NCBI GenBank assembly: GCA_964352715.1
Contig: CAYGSU010000021.1
Coordinates: forward strand, 1 to 53,587
Direction: 5' to 3'
Length of the DNA: 53,587 nucleotides
Source: JAVKBW01 sp964352715
GTDB lineage: Bacteria; Pseudomonadota; Alphaproteobacteria; UBA8366; Aestuariispiraceae
The notes under the pieces are model-generated. The model was not told the DNA's origin. It did no database searches and saw only the letters and a program-made list of their open reading frames with translations. Shown piece after piece: positions 35,801 to 42,954 of the stretch. Both the position numbers and the translations under genes were made by a program. How positions within the stretch are numbered: position 1 is the first letter of the stretch; every line of letters starts with the position of its first letter.

Positions 35801-35880
35801 TGACGATCGACAGGAAAAATGCGGCCATGATCGTCGATCGGCTCAACAGTATTTTAGATGAGACGTTCTGCGCAGTTTAG
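32851..35880 (+). CDS. Kinase / M23 / class III aminotransferase trifunctional fusion
   Basis: A 1009-residue protein with three domains. Residues 1-335: aminoglycoside-phosphotransferase (choline/hydroxylysine kinase) fold with H205-N-D207-x4-N212 and the Mg-binding D230-F-G. Residues about 400-570: LytM/M23-like domain with H440-x3-D444, YGHL at 493-496 and H531-L-H533, so the zinc ligands are kept. Residues 580-1009: class III aminotransferase with D818 and PLP Lys K848 (VLGKPLGNG). From memory this architecture is linked to hydroxylysine kinase and the ammonio-phospholyases AGXT2L1/AGXT2L2, implying phosphorylation of an amino alcohol and elimination of phosphate plus ammonia. There is no signal peptide, so the M23 domain is probably cytoplasmic. 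The start codon is GTG, seven bases inside the preceding gene. Confidence 0.88.
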   Translation: MVNTIDAASFLKFWESAVGDLYGNTVTLEKLDGEYDLNFRAIATDGSRSILKVMRPGCNEAFIDMQCRAMEHIAAQAPGFPTPQVIRTQSGGLFASYRDQNGDTRLVWMLTHLHGAAYGDFNPQTDKLIHDLGRQIGMMDRALEPFDHPELDRDMKWDLTEAGWINAHLGIIDEPDRRRLVTAIAERFETDLKPALKALPHTAIHNDVNDYNILVHKGTNGSAGISGLIDFGDMLRSPRICDLSIAGAYIILDQPKPLQALAALVAGYHQEYPLTEQELSLLYPLVLTRLAVSVVNSTMMAQEKPDDPYVLISQAPAWRFLELSDTLREEDALARLRTACGLPVTKRANRIVSWLHGNRGAFAPVLGRNLTDVPTASISVNGSTMPRNPLDLSEREAACLTGADDVDAWEVGFYAEPRLIYTGEFFRSGPYEADDRRSIHIGVDLFAPAGTPVYAPLAGTVHAVSNSPDRFDYGGVVILSHETPDGDCFHTLYGHLDPAVTGQIAIGDTIEAGASFATLGAQAANGGWQPHLHFQLSVKPEAEDVIWVGVANPDDLDYHLAVFPNPASLLNLPDEKLAYKPLPEQQIAGYRKEHFAANLKLSYQRPCLFLRGWRHYLFDEMGRCYLDSYNNVPHVGHAHPRIQEVACKQLARLNSNTRYLHPAQIAFAEKLLSKVSDRYSVCFFVNSGSEANELALRLARAASGGKDMITPDHGYHGMTTGAIDISAYKFNKPNGVGQADWVQLVSVPDPYRGAPKTAEDFASEVDTAIANINGRGGRLAGFIAETFPSVGGQIIPPAGYLKSVYGKIRAAGGVCIADEVQTGLGRLGSHYWAFEIQDAEPDIIVLGKPLGNGHPVGAVITTRTIADAFANGIEYFSTFGGSTLSCMIGREVLQIVDDEGLQDNARDVGGHLLHGLADLMDRHPVIGDVRGHGLFIGVELVTDRDTRKPATEIAGYVVNRLRDHRILAGTEGPADNILKIRPPLTIDRKNAAMIVDRLNSILDETFCAV

Positions 35881-35912
35881 ATTTACTACCGACAGTGTTA
35901 CAGACAGAGCTT

Positions 35913-35926
35913 GTGATTTGATTCAA
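35913..35926. promoter_or_regulatory. Degenerate FNR-type site upstream of fnr
   Basis: GTGAT-TTGA-TTCAA matches the TTGAT-N4-ATCAA consensus at eight of ten positions. Its centre is about 30 bases before the FNR ATG at 35949, where bound protein would block initiation, so it may serve autorepression. Confidence 0.4.
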
Positions 35927-35948
35927 CAGTCTGTCAGTCGGGGCAAAA

Positions 35949-36683
35949 ATGCAGGAAAAACGCCTAGACATACATAATTCGACGGTTCCAGCCCTGTGCG
36001 CTTCCTGCGAGGCCCGGCACAAGGGGCTGTGCGGCGTGCTTTCAACGGAAGAATTGCTGCGCCTTAGCCGGCATACGACGATCCGTAAGCATCCCGCCAG
36101 AACACAGCTGATTACCGAAGAAGAACCGGTTGAGACCTACGCAAATGTGCTGAGCGGCGTGGTAAAACTAACCAAAACGCTGCAGGACGGCAGGCAGCAG
36201 ATTGTTGGCCTGCAATTTGCGCCGGATTTCGTCGGTCGGCCGTTTCAGCCCGAAAGCAAGGTTGGCGCCGAGGCTGCTTCGGATGTGACCCTCTGCTATT
36301 TTCCCCGGAATGCCATCGAATCCATGCTGAAGGAACAGCCGGAGCTCGAGCACCGGCTGCTACGCCAGGCATTGGGCGAACTGGATGAGGCGCGGGAACT
36401 GATGCTGACCCTGGGCCGCAAGACAGCAGAAGAAAAGCTGGCCGGTTTCCTTTGCATGATCGCGCGTCATATCGATCCGACCGACGATATCGATAGACGG
36501 AACGAAATAACATTCGATTTACCGCTGACACGGGCCGATATTGCGGATTTTCTAGGCCTGACGATAGAAACCGTCAGCCGGCAACTGACGAGACTGCGAA
36601 AAGCCGGTTTCGTTCACGTCGAAAACAATCGGCATTTCCATATCCCCGATCTGCACCGGTTACAGGAAGTCTCCGGCGCGTAA
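35949..36683 (+). CDS. fnrL: FNR-type Crp-family regulator with [4Fe-4S] cysteines
   Basis: A 244-residue Crp/Fnr regulator. Four cysteines suited to an oxygen-labile [4Fe-4S] cluster are present: C17, C20 and C28 (C-x2-C-x7-C) and C116 in TLCYFPR. A cyclic-nucleotide-type beta-roll fills about 45-120, a dimer helix about 123-160, and the C-terminal helix-turn-helix carries LTIETVSRQLTRLRKAG, whose E-x2-S-R is the FNR recognition motif for TTGAT half-sites. It senses falling oxygen and should activate the cbb3 operon 765 bases downstream, which has such a site. The hemerythrin-like gene converges on it with ten bases between stops. Confidence 0.93.
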   Translation: MQEKRLDIHNSTVPALCASCEARHKGLCGVLSTEELLRLSRHTTIRKHPARTQLITEEEPVETYANVLSGVVKLTKTLQDGRQQIVGLQFAPDFVGRPFQPESKVGAEAASDVTLCYFPRNAIESMLKEQPELEHRLLRQALGELDEARELMLTLGRKTAEEKLAGFLCMIARHIDPTDDIDRRNEITFDLPLTRADIADFLGLTIETVSRQLTRLRKAGFVHVENNRHFHIPDLHRLQEVSGA

Positions 36684-36693
36684 GGGGGCAGCT

Positions 36694-37239
36694 TTACCTC
36701 TCGACAGATAACGACCTGCCCAGATATTCCGCCACCGGAACGCACAAATAGTCATGTTCGAAGGCGACATGCCGTCGCAACTGACCGAAAAACCCACGCA
36801 GCATATAACCCGCTGTTTCCGCCTCACGCACGGCCGCACCTGCCGACAGGGCGATCATGGCATCGCTTACCTCTTCCGAAAAACACTGATCTTCAAGATG
36901 TTCTTCGCAAAGACGTGCAATAACATCGTTCAGAACTGCAGATTCGCCGATAACTTTTCGCGCGGTGTTGAAAAACTGCTCTTCTTCGAATCGGTGCGCG
37001 GCGCGGACGGTCTGTATCAGCGCATCTGATAAACTCAGGCATTCCCGCGTATCCGCCAGAACCGGAAGCGTGTCGGCAATGCGTTCCAGTTGATCGCATA
37101 TGTCAAGAAGCGCCGTTGCATGCCAGATCATGGTGTCCAGGCAAACCGCATCGCTGAATTCGCCCTGATCGACCAGCTTTAGCCATTTTGGCGGTTTCGG
37201 TTTATCGGATTCAGGCATATTTGAGCTTTCATTCGGCAA
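36694..37239 (-). CDS. Hemerythrin-like protein
   Basis: A 181-residue mainly helical protein whose His and acidic spacing resembles a hemerythrin HHE domain: H40, H82-x3-E86 in HRFEEEQFF, H114 in EEHLEDQ, and H157 with H162-D163 in HVAFEHDYL. Such domains bind a di-iron centre and handle oxygen, nitric oxide or iron. The protein has no signal peptide and a Pro/Lys-rich start. It lies between an FNR regulator and the cbb3 oxidase genes, transcribed away from the oxidase, with a shared FNR box in the gap, which fits a role in oxygen response or NO protection. Family assignment is by motif only. Confidence 0.75.
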   Translation of the reverse strand: MPNESSNMPESDKPKPPKWLKLVDQGEFSDAVCLDTMIWHATALLDICDQLERIADTLPVLADTRECLSLSDALIQTVRAAHRFEEEQFFNTARKVIGESAVLNDVIARLCEEHLEDQCFSEEVSDAMIALSAGAAVREAETAGYMLRGFFGQLRRHVAFEHDYLCVPVAEYLGRSLSVER

Positions 37240-37320
37240 CGACAGTCCGTTGCAGGGTTCGACCGCTTCGCCGGACGGTCACGGACTCGCCAAGACTGCC
37301 GGGTGGAAAAGTGATCCGCG

Positions 37321-37334
37321 TTGATCCAGGTCAA
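37321..37334. promoter_or_regulatory. FNR box upstream of ccoN
   Basis: TTGAT-CCAG-GTCAA matches the FNR consensus TTGAT-N4-ATCAA at nine of ten positions. A -10-like CATCTA at 37357-37362 would put the start near 37369 and the box centre at about -41.5, the position for class II activation by FNR. The same site lies 82 bases from the start of the divergent hemerythrin-like gene and may serve both. Confidence 0.75.
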
Positions 37335-37447
37335 GGTCACTCTGCAATTTTCACGGCATCTATAGGCGTCTTTGTCGCTGTCGTTCGCCCCCTTGGGCTG
37401 ACCGACGGCGTTTGTTCGTTGTTGAATTACCTTGCGAGGGTTAGAAA

Positions 37448-39082
37448 ATGAAACATGGAGCCCTGGTGATCGTCCTTGCGATTGCCGCGATCCTGGCCTT
37501 GATGGGTGCCGCCCTGGGTCGGGACGAGTTGTTTCAGGCGCATGCCTGGATCGTCTTCCTGGTTCTGACCATTACCGCCTTTATCATGTTGAGCCGCGCA
37601 CCGATAAAATCCGCAGGCTCGGCAGGCGACATTCCGCTTAAGGCGGTCACAGAAAGCGATCCCGGCTATATCGACGGACCGATCCGCTACGGCGCAATCG
37701 CAACGCTTTTCTGGGGTATTACCGGATTCCTTGTCGGCATCGTGATCGCCGCTCAACTGGCATGGCCGGAGCTGAATTTCGAACCCTATCTCAACTTCGG
37801 CCGTCTGCGGCCGCTGCACACCTCGGCGGTGATTTTCGCCTTTGGCGGCAACGCATTGATCTGCACCAGCTTCTGGGTGGTCCAACGGACCAGCCGGCAG
37901 AAGCTGTTCGGCGGCGATCTCGCCTGGTTCGTGTTCTGGGGATATCAGCTCTTCATCGTGCTGGCCGCGACGGGCTACCTGATGGGCGTCACCCAGTCGA
38001 AGGAATACGCCGAACCTGAATGGTATGTCGATTTGTGGCTGACCGTCGTCTGGGTCGCCTATCTGGTGGTGTTCCTCGGCACGATCATGACCCGGCGGGA
38101 ATCTCATATCTACGTCGCCAACTGGTTTTATCTTTCCTTCATCGTCACCGTGGCGATGCTGCATGTGGTGAACAACCTGACCGTTCCGGTTTCGCTGATG
38201 GGCTCCAAAAGCTATTCGGCTTTCGCCGGCGTACAGGACGCCCTGACCCAATGGTGGTACGGACACAACGCCGTGGGCTTTTTCCTGACGGCAGGTTTCC
38301 TGGGCATGATGTACTACTTCCTGCCGAAGCAGGCCAACCGACCGGTGTTTTCATACCGACTGTCCATCGTTCATTTCTGGTCGCTGATCTTCCTGTATAT
38401 CTGGGCCGGTCCGCACCATCTGCACTACACCGCGCTGCCTGACTGGGCACAGACACTTGGCATGGTCTTCTCGATCATGCTGTGGATGCCGTCCTGGGGC
38501 GGTATGATCAACGGTTTGATGACCCTGTCCGGCGCATGGGACAAGGTCCGCACCGACCCGCTGATCCGGATGATGGTCATCGCACTTGCCTTCTACGGCA
38601 TGTCGACCTTCGAAGGCCCGATGATGTCGATCAAGTCCGTCAACTCGCTCAGCCACTATACCGACTGGACAATCGGTCACGTTCATTCCGGTGCTCTGGG
38701 CTGGGTCGGCATGATCTCGTTCTCGGCGATCTACTTCCTGGTGCCGAAACTGTGGAACCGGACGCAGTTGTATTCGCTGCGCATGGTCAACTGGCATTTC
38801 TGGCTGGCGACCCTCGGCATCGTGGTCTACGCGGCCGTGATGTGGGTATCCGGCATCACACAGGGCCTGATGTGGCGCGAATACGACTCGGAAGGTTTCC
38901 TTGTCTATTCCTTCGCGGAAACCGTGGCAGCGATGCACCCCTACTATGCATTGCGGGTCTTTGGCGGCGTTCTATACCTGCTCGGCGCCCTGATCATGGC
39001 CTACAACATCTACCAGACCATCCGGGGCAAGGTGCGGGACGAACAACCGATGGTTTCGCTTGCACCGCAACCGGCCGAATAG
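37448..39082 (+). CDS. ccoN: cbb3-type cytochrome c oxidase subunit I
   Basis: A 544-residue catalytic subunit of the high-affinity cbb3 oxidase, with about fourteen membrane segments. Haem and copper ligands are visible: H124 in LRPLHTSAVIF (low-spin haem), H273 in WWYGHNAVGF and H323-H324 in GPHHLHYTALPDW (CuB), and H411 and H413 in IGHVHSGALGW (haems). The N-terminal extension of about 75 residues has two hydrophobic stretches. It reduces oxygen to water using electrons from cytochrome c and pumps protons, which suits low-oxygen growth. A GAGG ribosome site precedes the ATG. It heads an eight-gene operon. Confidence 0.97.
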   Translation: MKHGALVIVLAIAAILALMGAALGRDELFQAHAWIVFLVLTITAFIMLSRAPIKSAGSAGDIPLKAVTESDPGYIDGPIRYGAIATLFWGITGFLVGIVIAAQLAWPELNFEPYLNFGRLRPLHTSAVIFAFGGNALICTSFWVVQRTSRQKLFGGDLAWFVFWGYQLFIVLAATGYLMGVTQSKEYAEPEWYVDLWLTVVWVAYLVVFLGTIMTRRESHIYVANWFYLSFIVTVAMLHVVNNLTVPVSLMGSKSYSAFAGVQDALTQWWYGHNAVGFFLTAGFLGMMYYFLPKQANRPVFSYRLSIVHFWSLIFLYIWAGPHHLHYTALPDWAQTLGMVFSIMLWMPSWGGMINGLMTLSGAWDKVRTDPLIRMMVIALAFYGMSTFEGPMMSIKSVNSLSHYTDWTIGHVHSGALGWVGMISFSAIYFLVPKLWNRTQLYSLRMVNWHFWLATLGIVVYAAVMWVSGITQGLMWREYDSEGFLVYSFAETVAAMHPYYALRVFGGVLYLLGALIMAYNIYQTIRGKVRDEQPMVSLAPQPAE

Positions 39083-39094
39083 GAGGGCACTCAG

Positions 39095-39826
39095 ATGTCG
39101 TTATTCGACAAACATACGAAACTCGAAACCAACGCGACCCTGTTGCTCGTCTTTTCGCTGCTGGCGGTCACTGTCGGCGGTATCGTCGAGATCGCACCGT
39201 TGTTCTATCTCGACAACACGATCGAGAAGGTGGAAGGCGTGCGGCCGTATTCGCCGCTGGAACTGAAAGGCCGGGATATTTACGTCCGCGAAGGATGCTA
39301 CCTGTGTCACTCGCAGATGATCCGACCGTTCCGGGACGAGGTCGAACGGTATGGCCATTATTCACTGGCGGCGGAGTCGATGTACGACCATCCGTTCCAG
39401 TGGGGGTCGAAACGCACCGGGCCGGATCTGGCCCGCGTCGGCGGACGGTATTCAAATGACTGGCATGTCCAGCATCTGATGGACCCGCAATCCGTGGTGC
39501 CGGAATCCGTCATGCCGCAATACGGGTTTCTGTTGAAAGCCGAGCTCGACTCCGATCTGACCGCAGATAGCCTGCGCGCCAACCGCGTTGTCGGAGTGCC
39601 GTATTCGGATGAAATGATCGAGAACGCCGACGCCGATCTGTTCGCACAGGCGACACCCGATGCGGACTGGGATGGCGTTCTTGCCCGGTATCCGAAAGCC
39701 GTTACCGGCGATTTCGACGGTAATCCGTCGAAGGTAACCGAAATGGATGCGCTGATCGCGTATCTGCAGATGTTAGGCACATTGGTCGATTTTTCGACCT
39801 ATCAGGCCGACGAAAACTACCGTTGA
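39095..39826 (+). CDS. ccoO: cbb3 oxidase subunit II, monohaem cytochrome c
   Basis: A 243-residue membrane-anchored cytochrome c with one N-terminal membrane segment (about 16-36) and one haem motif C68-Y-L-C71-H72 in EGCYLCHSQM. It passes electrons from CcoP to the haem-copper centre in CcoN. Length is normal for the family. It begins 12 bases after ccoN and is followed by ccoQ after 11 bases. Confidence 0.96.
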   Translation: MSLFDKHTKLETNATLLLVFSLLAVTVGGIVEIAPLFYLDNTIEKVEGVRPYSPLELKGRDIYVREGCYLCHSQMIRPFRDEVERYGHYSLAAESMYDHPFQWGSKRTGPDLARVGGRYSNDWHVQHLMDPQSVVPESVMPQYGFLLKAELDSDLTADSLRANRVVGVPYSDEMIENADADLFAQATPDADWDGVLARYPKAVTGDFDGNPSKVTEMDALIAYLQMLGTLVDFSTYQADENYR

Positions 39827-39837
39827 CGGAGGGGATC

Positions 39838-39987
39838 ATGGATTACAACGAATTCCGCCATTTCGCCGACAGCTGGGGCCTCGTCTACCTGTTTGTCTTG
39901 TTTACAGGCATCCTCGTTTACACCTTCTGGCCCGGCGGCAAGAAGAAAGCCAAGGATGCTGCTGATATTCCGCTGAAAGGTGATTGA
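39838..39987 (+). CDS. ccoQ: cbb3 oxidase small subunit CcoQ
   Basis: A 49-residue peptide, MDYNEFRHFADSWGLVYLFV at its start, with one membrane segment (about residues 15-32) and a basic GGKKKAK stretch after it. Length, position between ccoO and ccoP, and the N-terminal WGLVYLF-type helix identify CcoQ, which stabilises the oxidase. A GGAGGGG ribosome site lies just before the ATG. Its stop is three bases before the ccoP start. Confidence 0.9.
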   Translation: MDYNEFRHFADSWGLVYLFVLFTGILVYTFWPGGKKKAKDAADIPLKGD

Positions 39988-39990
39988 TCG

Positions 39991-40872
39991 ATGAGCGACA
40001 CCAACAAGAAAATCGACGAGATCAGTGGCGTTGAGACCACCGGTCATGTCTGGGACGGCATCCAGGAACTCAATAACCCGTTGCCGCGCTGGTGGCTGTG
40101 GCTGTTCTATGCCTGCATCGCCTTTTCGATCGGCTATGTCATCTACTATCCGGCAATTCCCCTGATTGAAGGCGCGACAAGCGGCATCAGCGGGTATTCC
40201 AGCCGCGCCAATGTGGAAAACGAAATTCAGGCGGTGGCAGACGCCAATGCCGGGCTGATCGCCCGTATTGCGGAAACCGATGTCGGCGATATTGTTGACG
40301 ATGCTGAACTGCAACGCTTCGCGATTGCCGGCGGCGCATCCGCCTACAAGGTGTACTGTTCTCAATGTCACGGCTCCGGCGCCCAGGGGGCGAAGGCCCA
40401 AGGGTATCCGAACCTGAACGACGATGCCTGGTTGTGGGGCGGAACGGTGGAAGATATCTATACCACCATCGCGCACGGCGTTCGCTACGAACAGGATGAA
40501 GACACCCGGTTCTCCGAAATGCCGGCCTTCGGGCGCGACGGCATCCTTTCCGGTGACGAGATCAAGGCGTTGGCGCACTATATTCGGTCTCTGTCGAATC
40601 TCGAACACGATGCGGAACTGGCGGCTTCGGCAGGCACGCTGTTTGCCGATAACTGCGCCGCATGCCACGGTGAAGACGGCAAGGGCATGCGTGAAGTCGG
40701 TGCGCCCAACCTGTCCGATGCTGTCTGGCACTATGGCCAGGAACCATCGCAGATCATCTCGCAAATCCGCAACCCGAAGCATGGTGTCATGCCCGCCTGG
40801 TATGATCGTCTGGGCGATGTCGAGGTCAAACGGCTCGCCGTTTATATCCACTCGCTTGGCGGGGGTGAATAG
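39991..40872 (+). CDS. ccoP: cbb3 oxidase subunit III, dihaem cytochrome c
   Basis: A 293-residue membrane-anchored dihaem cytochrome c. The N-terminal membrane helix lies around residues 35-55, and the two haem-binding motifs are C123-S-Q-C126-H127 and C222-A-A-C225-H226. It accepts electrons from the periplasmic cytochrome c pool and passes them to CcoO. All positions for a functional protein are present. It starts three bases after ccoQ and is followed by ccoG after five bases. Confidence 0.96.
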   Translation: MSDTNKKIDEISGVETTGHVWDGIQELNNPLPRWWLWLFYACIAFSIGYVIYYPAIPLIEGATSGISGYSSRANVENEIQAVADANAGLIARIAETDVGDIVDDAELQRFAIAGGASAYKVYCSQCHGSGAQGAKAQGYPNLNDDAWLWGGTVEDIYTTIAHGVRYEQDEDTRFSEMPAFGRDGILSGDEIKALAHYIRSLSNLEHDAELAASAGTLFADNCAACHGEDGKGMREVGAPNLSDAVWHYGQEPSQIISQIRNPKHGVMPAWYDRLGDVEVKRLAVYIHSLGGGE

Positions 40873-40877
40873 GGCTT

Positions 40878-42437
40878 ATGGCTGCATCAGAGGAGCCGCT
40901 TGCCCCGCTACACGATGTTGAGGCGGTAAACCGGCGCGACAAACAGCAGCCGCTTTACGCCGCCCGGAAGAAAATTCATCCGAAGCGGGCTGAAGGCGCT
41001 TTCCGGCGGTTCAAGTGGCTGATCATGGCAATCACGCTGGGCATCTATTACGTCACCCCGTGGCTGCGCTGGGACAGGGGCGATTTCGCCCCTGACCAGG
41101 CGGTGCTGATCGACCTGGTAAACCGCCGCTTCTATTTCTTCTTCATCGAAATCTGGCCGCAGGAATTCTATTATGTGGCCGGCATGCTGGTGATGGCGGG
41201 CATCGGTCTGTTTCTGGTGACCTCGTCCGTCGGCCGGGCCTGGTGCGGCTACACCTGTCCGCAAACCGTCTGGGTCGATCTGTTTCTGGTCGTCGAGCGA
41301 GCGGTCGAAGGGGAACGCAACAAAAGGATCAAGCTGGACAAGGAACCGTGGTCGGTTTCAAAAATCTCCAAGCGCGTGGTCAAACACGCAATCTGGCTTC
41401 TGATCGCCGTTTCGACCGGCGGCGCCTGGATTTTCTATTTTGCCGACGCGCCCAAATTGGCCATGGATTTCATTTCGGGCGATGCAGCGGGCATCGCCTA
41501 CACCACCGTCGCCGTGCTGACTTTCACCACCTATACGCTGGGCGGCTTCATGCGCGAACAGATCTGCACCTATATGTGCCCCTGGCCGCGTATTCAGGGT
41601 GCGATGCTGGATGAACATTCGCTGACTGTCACCTACAACAACTGGCGCGGCGAACCCCGGTCGCGGCACCAGAAGCGCTCTGCCGAAGAAGGAAAGGCGA
41701 TTGGCGATTGCGTCGACTGCAACGCCTGCGTCGCCGTATGTCCGATGGGTATCGACATCCGCGACGGCCAGCAGCTTGAATGCATTACCTGTGCCCTCTG
41801 CATCGATGCCTGCGATTCCGTTATGACCAAACTGGATCGGGAAAAGGGGTTGATCTCCTATGCCACGCTGTCCGACTATAATCATAACATGCGTCTGGCG
41901 CTGAACGACGACACCAGGAAAATCGAACCGGACCGCGTTCGCGATGCCGACGGAAAATTGTCGGACAAGGTGAAACACACGACGATTCGTTCGATCTTTC
42001 GGCCCAGAACCCTGGCGTATTTCTGCATCTGGGGTTTGATCGGTCTTGCGATGTCCTACCATGTCGCGACGCGCGGCCGGCTTGATCTGAACATCCTGCA
42101 CGACCGCAACCCGTTGTTCGTCACCCTTTCCAACGGTGACGTGCGCAACGGTTATACGGTGAAGGTGCTGAACATGATGCCTGAACCGAGAACCGTGCGT
42201 GTGACAATTGCCGGCATGCCGGGCGCAACCATGTCGATGCCGGACGCCGCTGACGAGGCCACCGATGTTCTCTACCTTGATGTGGACCCCGACAAGCTGC
42301 GCAGCCAGCGCATCTATGTCCGGGCGGATCCGAAGACTTTGCCGAAAGATGTTATGGATCTGACCTTCACCGTTCAGGATATTTTCGGATCGGAACAGGC
42401 GGAGTATGAAACACGTTTTGAGAAAGGAAACCGGTAG
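40878..42437 (+). CDS. ccoG: cbb3 oxidase accessory protein CcoG (RdxA/FixG)
   Basis: A 519-residue membrane iron-sulfur protein. Five membrane segments are predicted, with CGYTCPQTVWVD at 123-134 and CTYMCPWPRIQ at 230-240, and a cytoplasmic double-cluster ferredoxin domain with C278, C281, C284, C288 and C302, C305, C308, C312. It reduces copper for cbb3 maturation. An immunoglobulin-like C-terminal domain (about 400-519) faces the periplasm. The start has no strong ribosome site but length agrees with the family. The fixH ATG is one base past its stop. Confidence 0.95.
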   Translation: MAASEEPLAPLHDVEAVNRRDKQQPLYAARKKIHPKRAEGAFRRFKWLIMAITLGIYYVTPWLRWDRGDFAPDQAVLIDLVNRRFYFFFIEIWPQEFYYVAGMLVMAGIGLFLVTSSVGRAWCGYTCPQTVWVDLFLVVERAVEGERNKRIKLDKEPWSVSKISKRVVKHAIWLLIAVSTGGAWIFYFADAPKLAMDFISGDAAGIAYTTVAVLTFTTYTLGGFMREQICTYMCPWPRIQGAMLDEHSLTVTYNNWRGEPRSRHQKRSAEEGKAIGDCVDCNACVAVCPMGIDIRDGQQLECITCALCIDACDSVMTKLDREKGLISYATLSDYNHNMRLALNDDTRKIEPDRVRDADGKLSDKVKHTTIRSIFRPRTLAYFCIWGLIGLAMSYHVATRGRLDLNILHDRNPLFVTLSNGDVRNGYTVKVLNMMPEPRTVRVTIAGMPGATMSMPDAADEATDVLYLDVDPDKLRSQRIYVRADPKTLPKDVMDLTFTVQDIFGSEQAEYETRFEKGNR

Positions 42438-42438
42438 C

Positions 42439-42954
42439 ATGTTTTCTGCGATTCTCAGTCCAAGCCGCTTCACCGGCTGGCATATGGTCGGAGTGATGGG
42501 CCTGTTTTTCGGCACGATCATTGTCGTCAATCTTGTCCTCGCCATATTCGCCACCGGCACCTGGACCGGGCTTGTCGTGAAAAACTCTTACGTCGCCAGC
42601 CAGCACTACAACGAGCGCATCGCCAATGATAACCGCCAGGCCGGGCTGGGCTGGGTCGATACATTCTCATACGAAAACGCCACCGTGACGCTGACCATCA
42701 CCGATGCGTCCGGCAATCCGGTAATGACAGAGTCTGTTTCGACCATGCTGCGCCGTCCGGCCAGCGAACAGCAGGATCATCATATCGACCTTGTCCGCAT
42801 CGCTCCGGACCGTTTTGAAGTACACCATCCGCTGGCAACGGGATTGTGGGCTGCCGACGTTCATATCAAGCAGGCCGGCCAGCCGGACTGGATCAAACGG
42901 TATCGGTTCACGGTGACCGCCGATGAAACCGATCTGGAGGCGCTCGCCAAATGA
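42439..42954 (+). CDS. ccoH: FixH family cbb3 assembly protein
   Basis: A 171-residue protein with one membrane segment (about residues 15-37) and a periplasmic beta-rich part with WGWVDTF-like and TGLWAADVHI blocks typical of FixH. It helps assemble cbb3 oxidase. An earlier in-frame ATG at 42406 would overlap ccoG by 32 bases; the ATG at 42439 follows GAAAGGAAA, a good ribosome site, so it is chosen. It overlaps ccoI by four bases. Confidence 0.92.
   Translation: MFSAILSPSRFTGWHMVGVMGLFFGTIIVVNLVLAIFATGTWTGLVVKNSYVASQHYNERIANDNRQAGLGWVDTFSYENATVTLTITDASGNPVMTESVSTMLRRPASEQQDHHIDLVRIAPDRFEVHHPLATGLWAADVHIKQAGQPDWIKRYRFTVTADETDLEALAK

Noticed and set aside
42406..42438. Earlier ATG for fixH
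   Set aside because: It overlaps ccoG and lacks a better ribosome site than the ATG at 42439.
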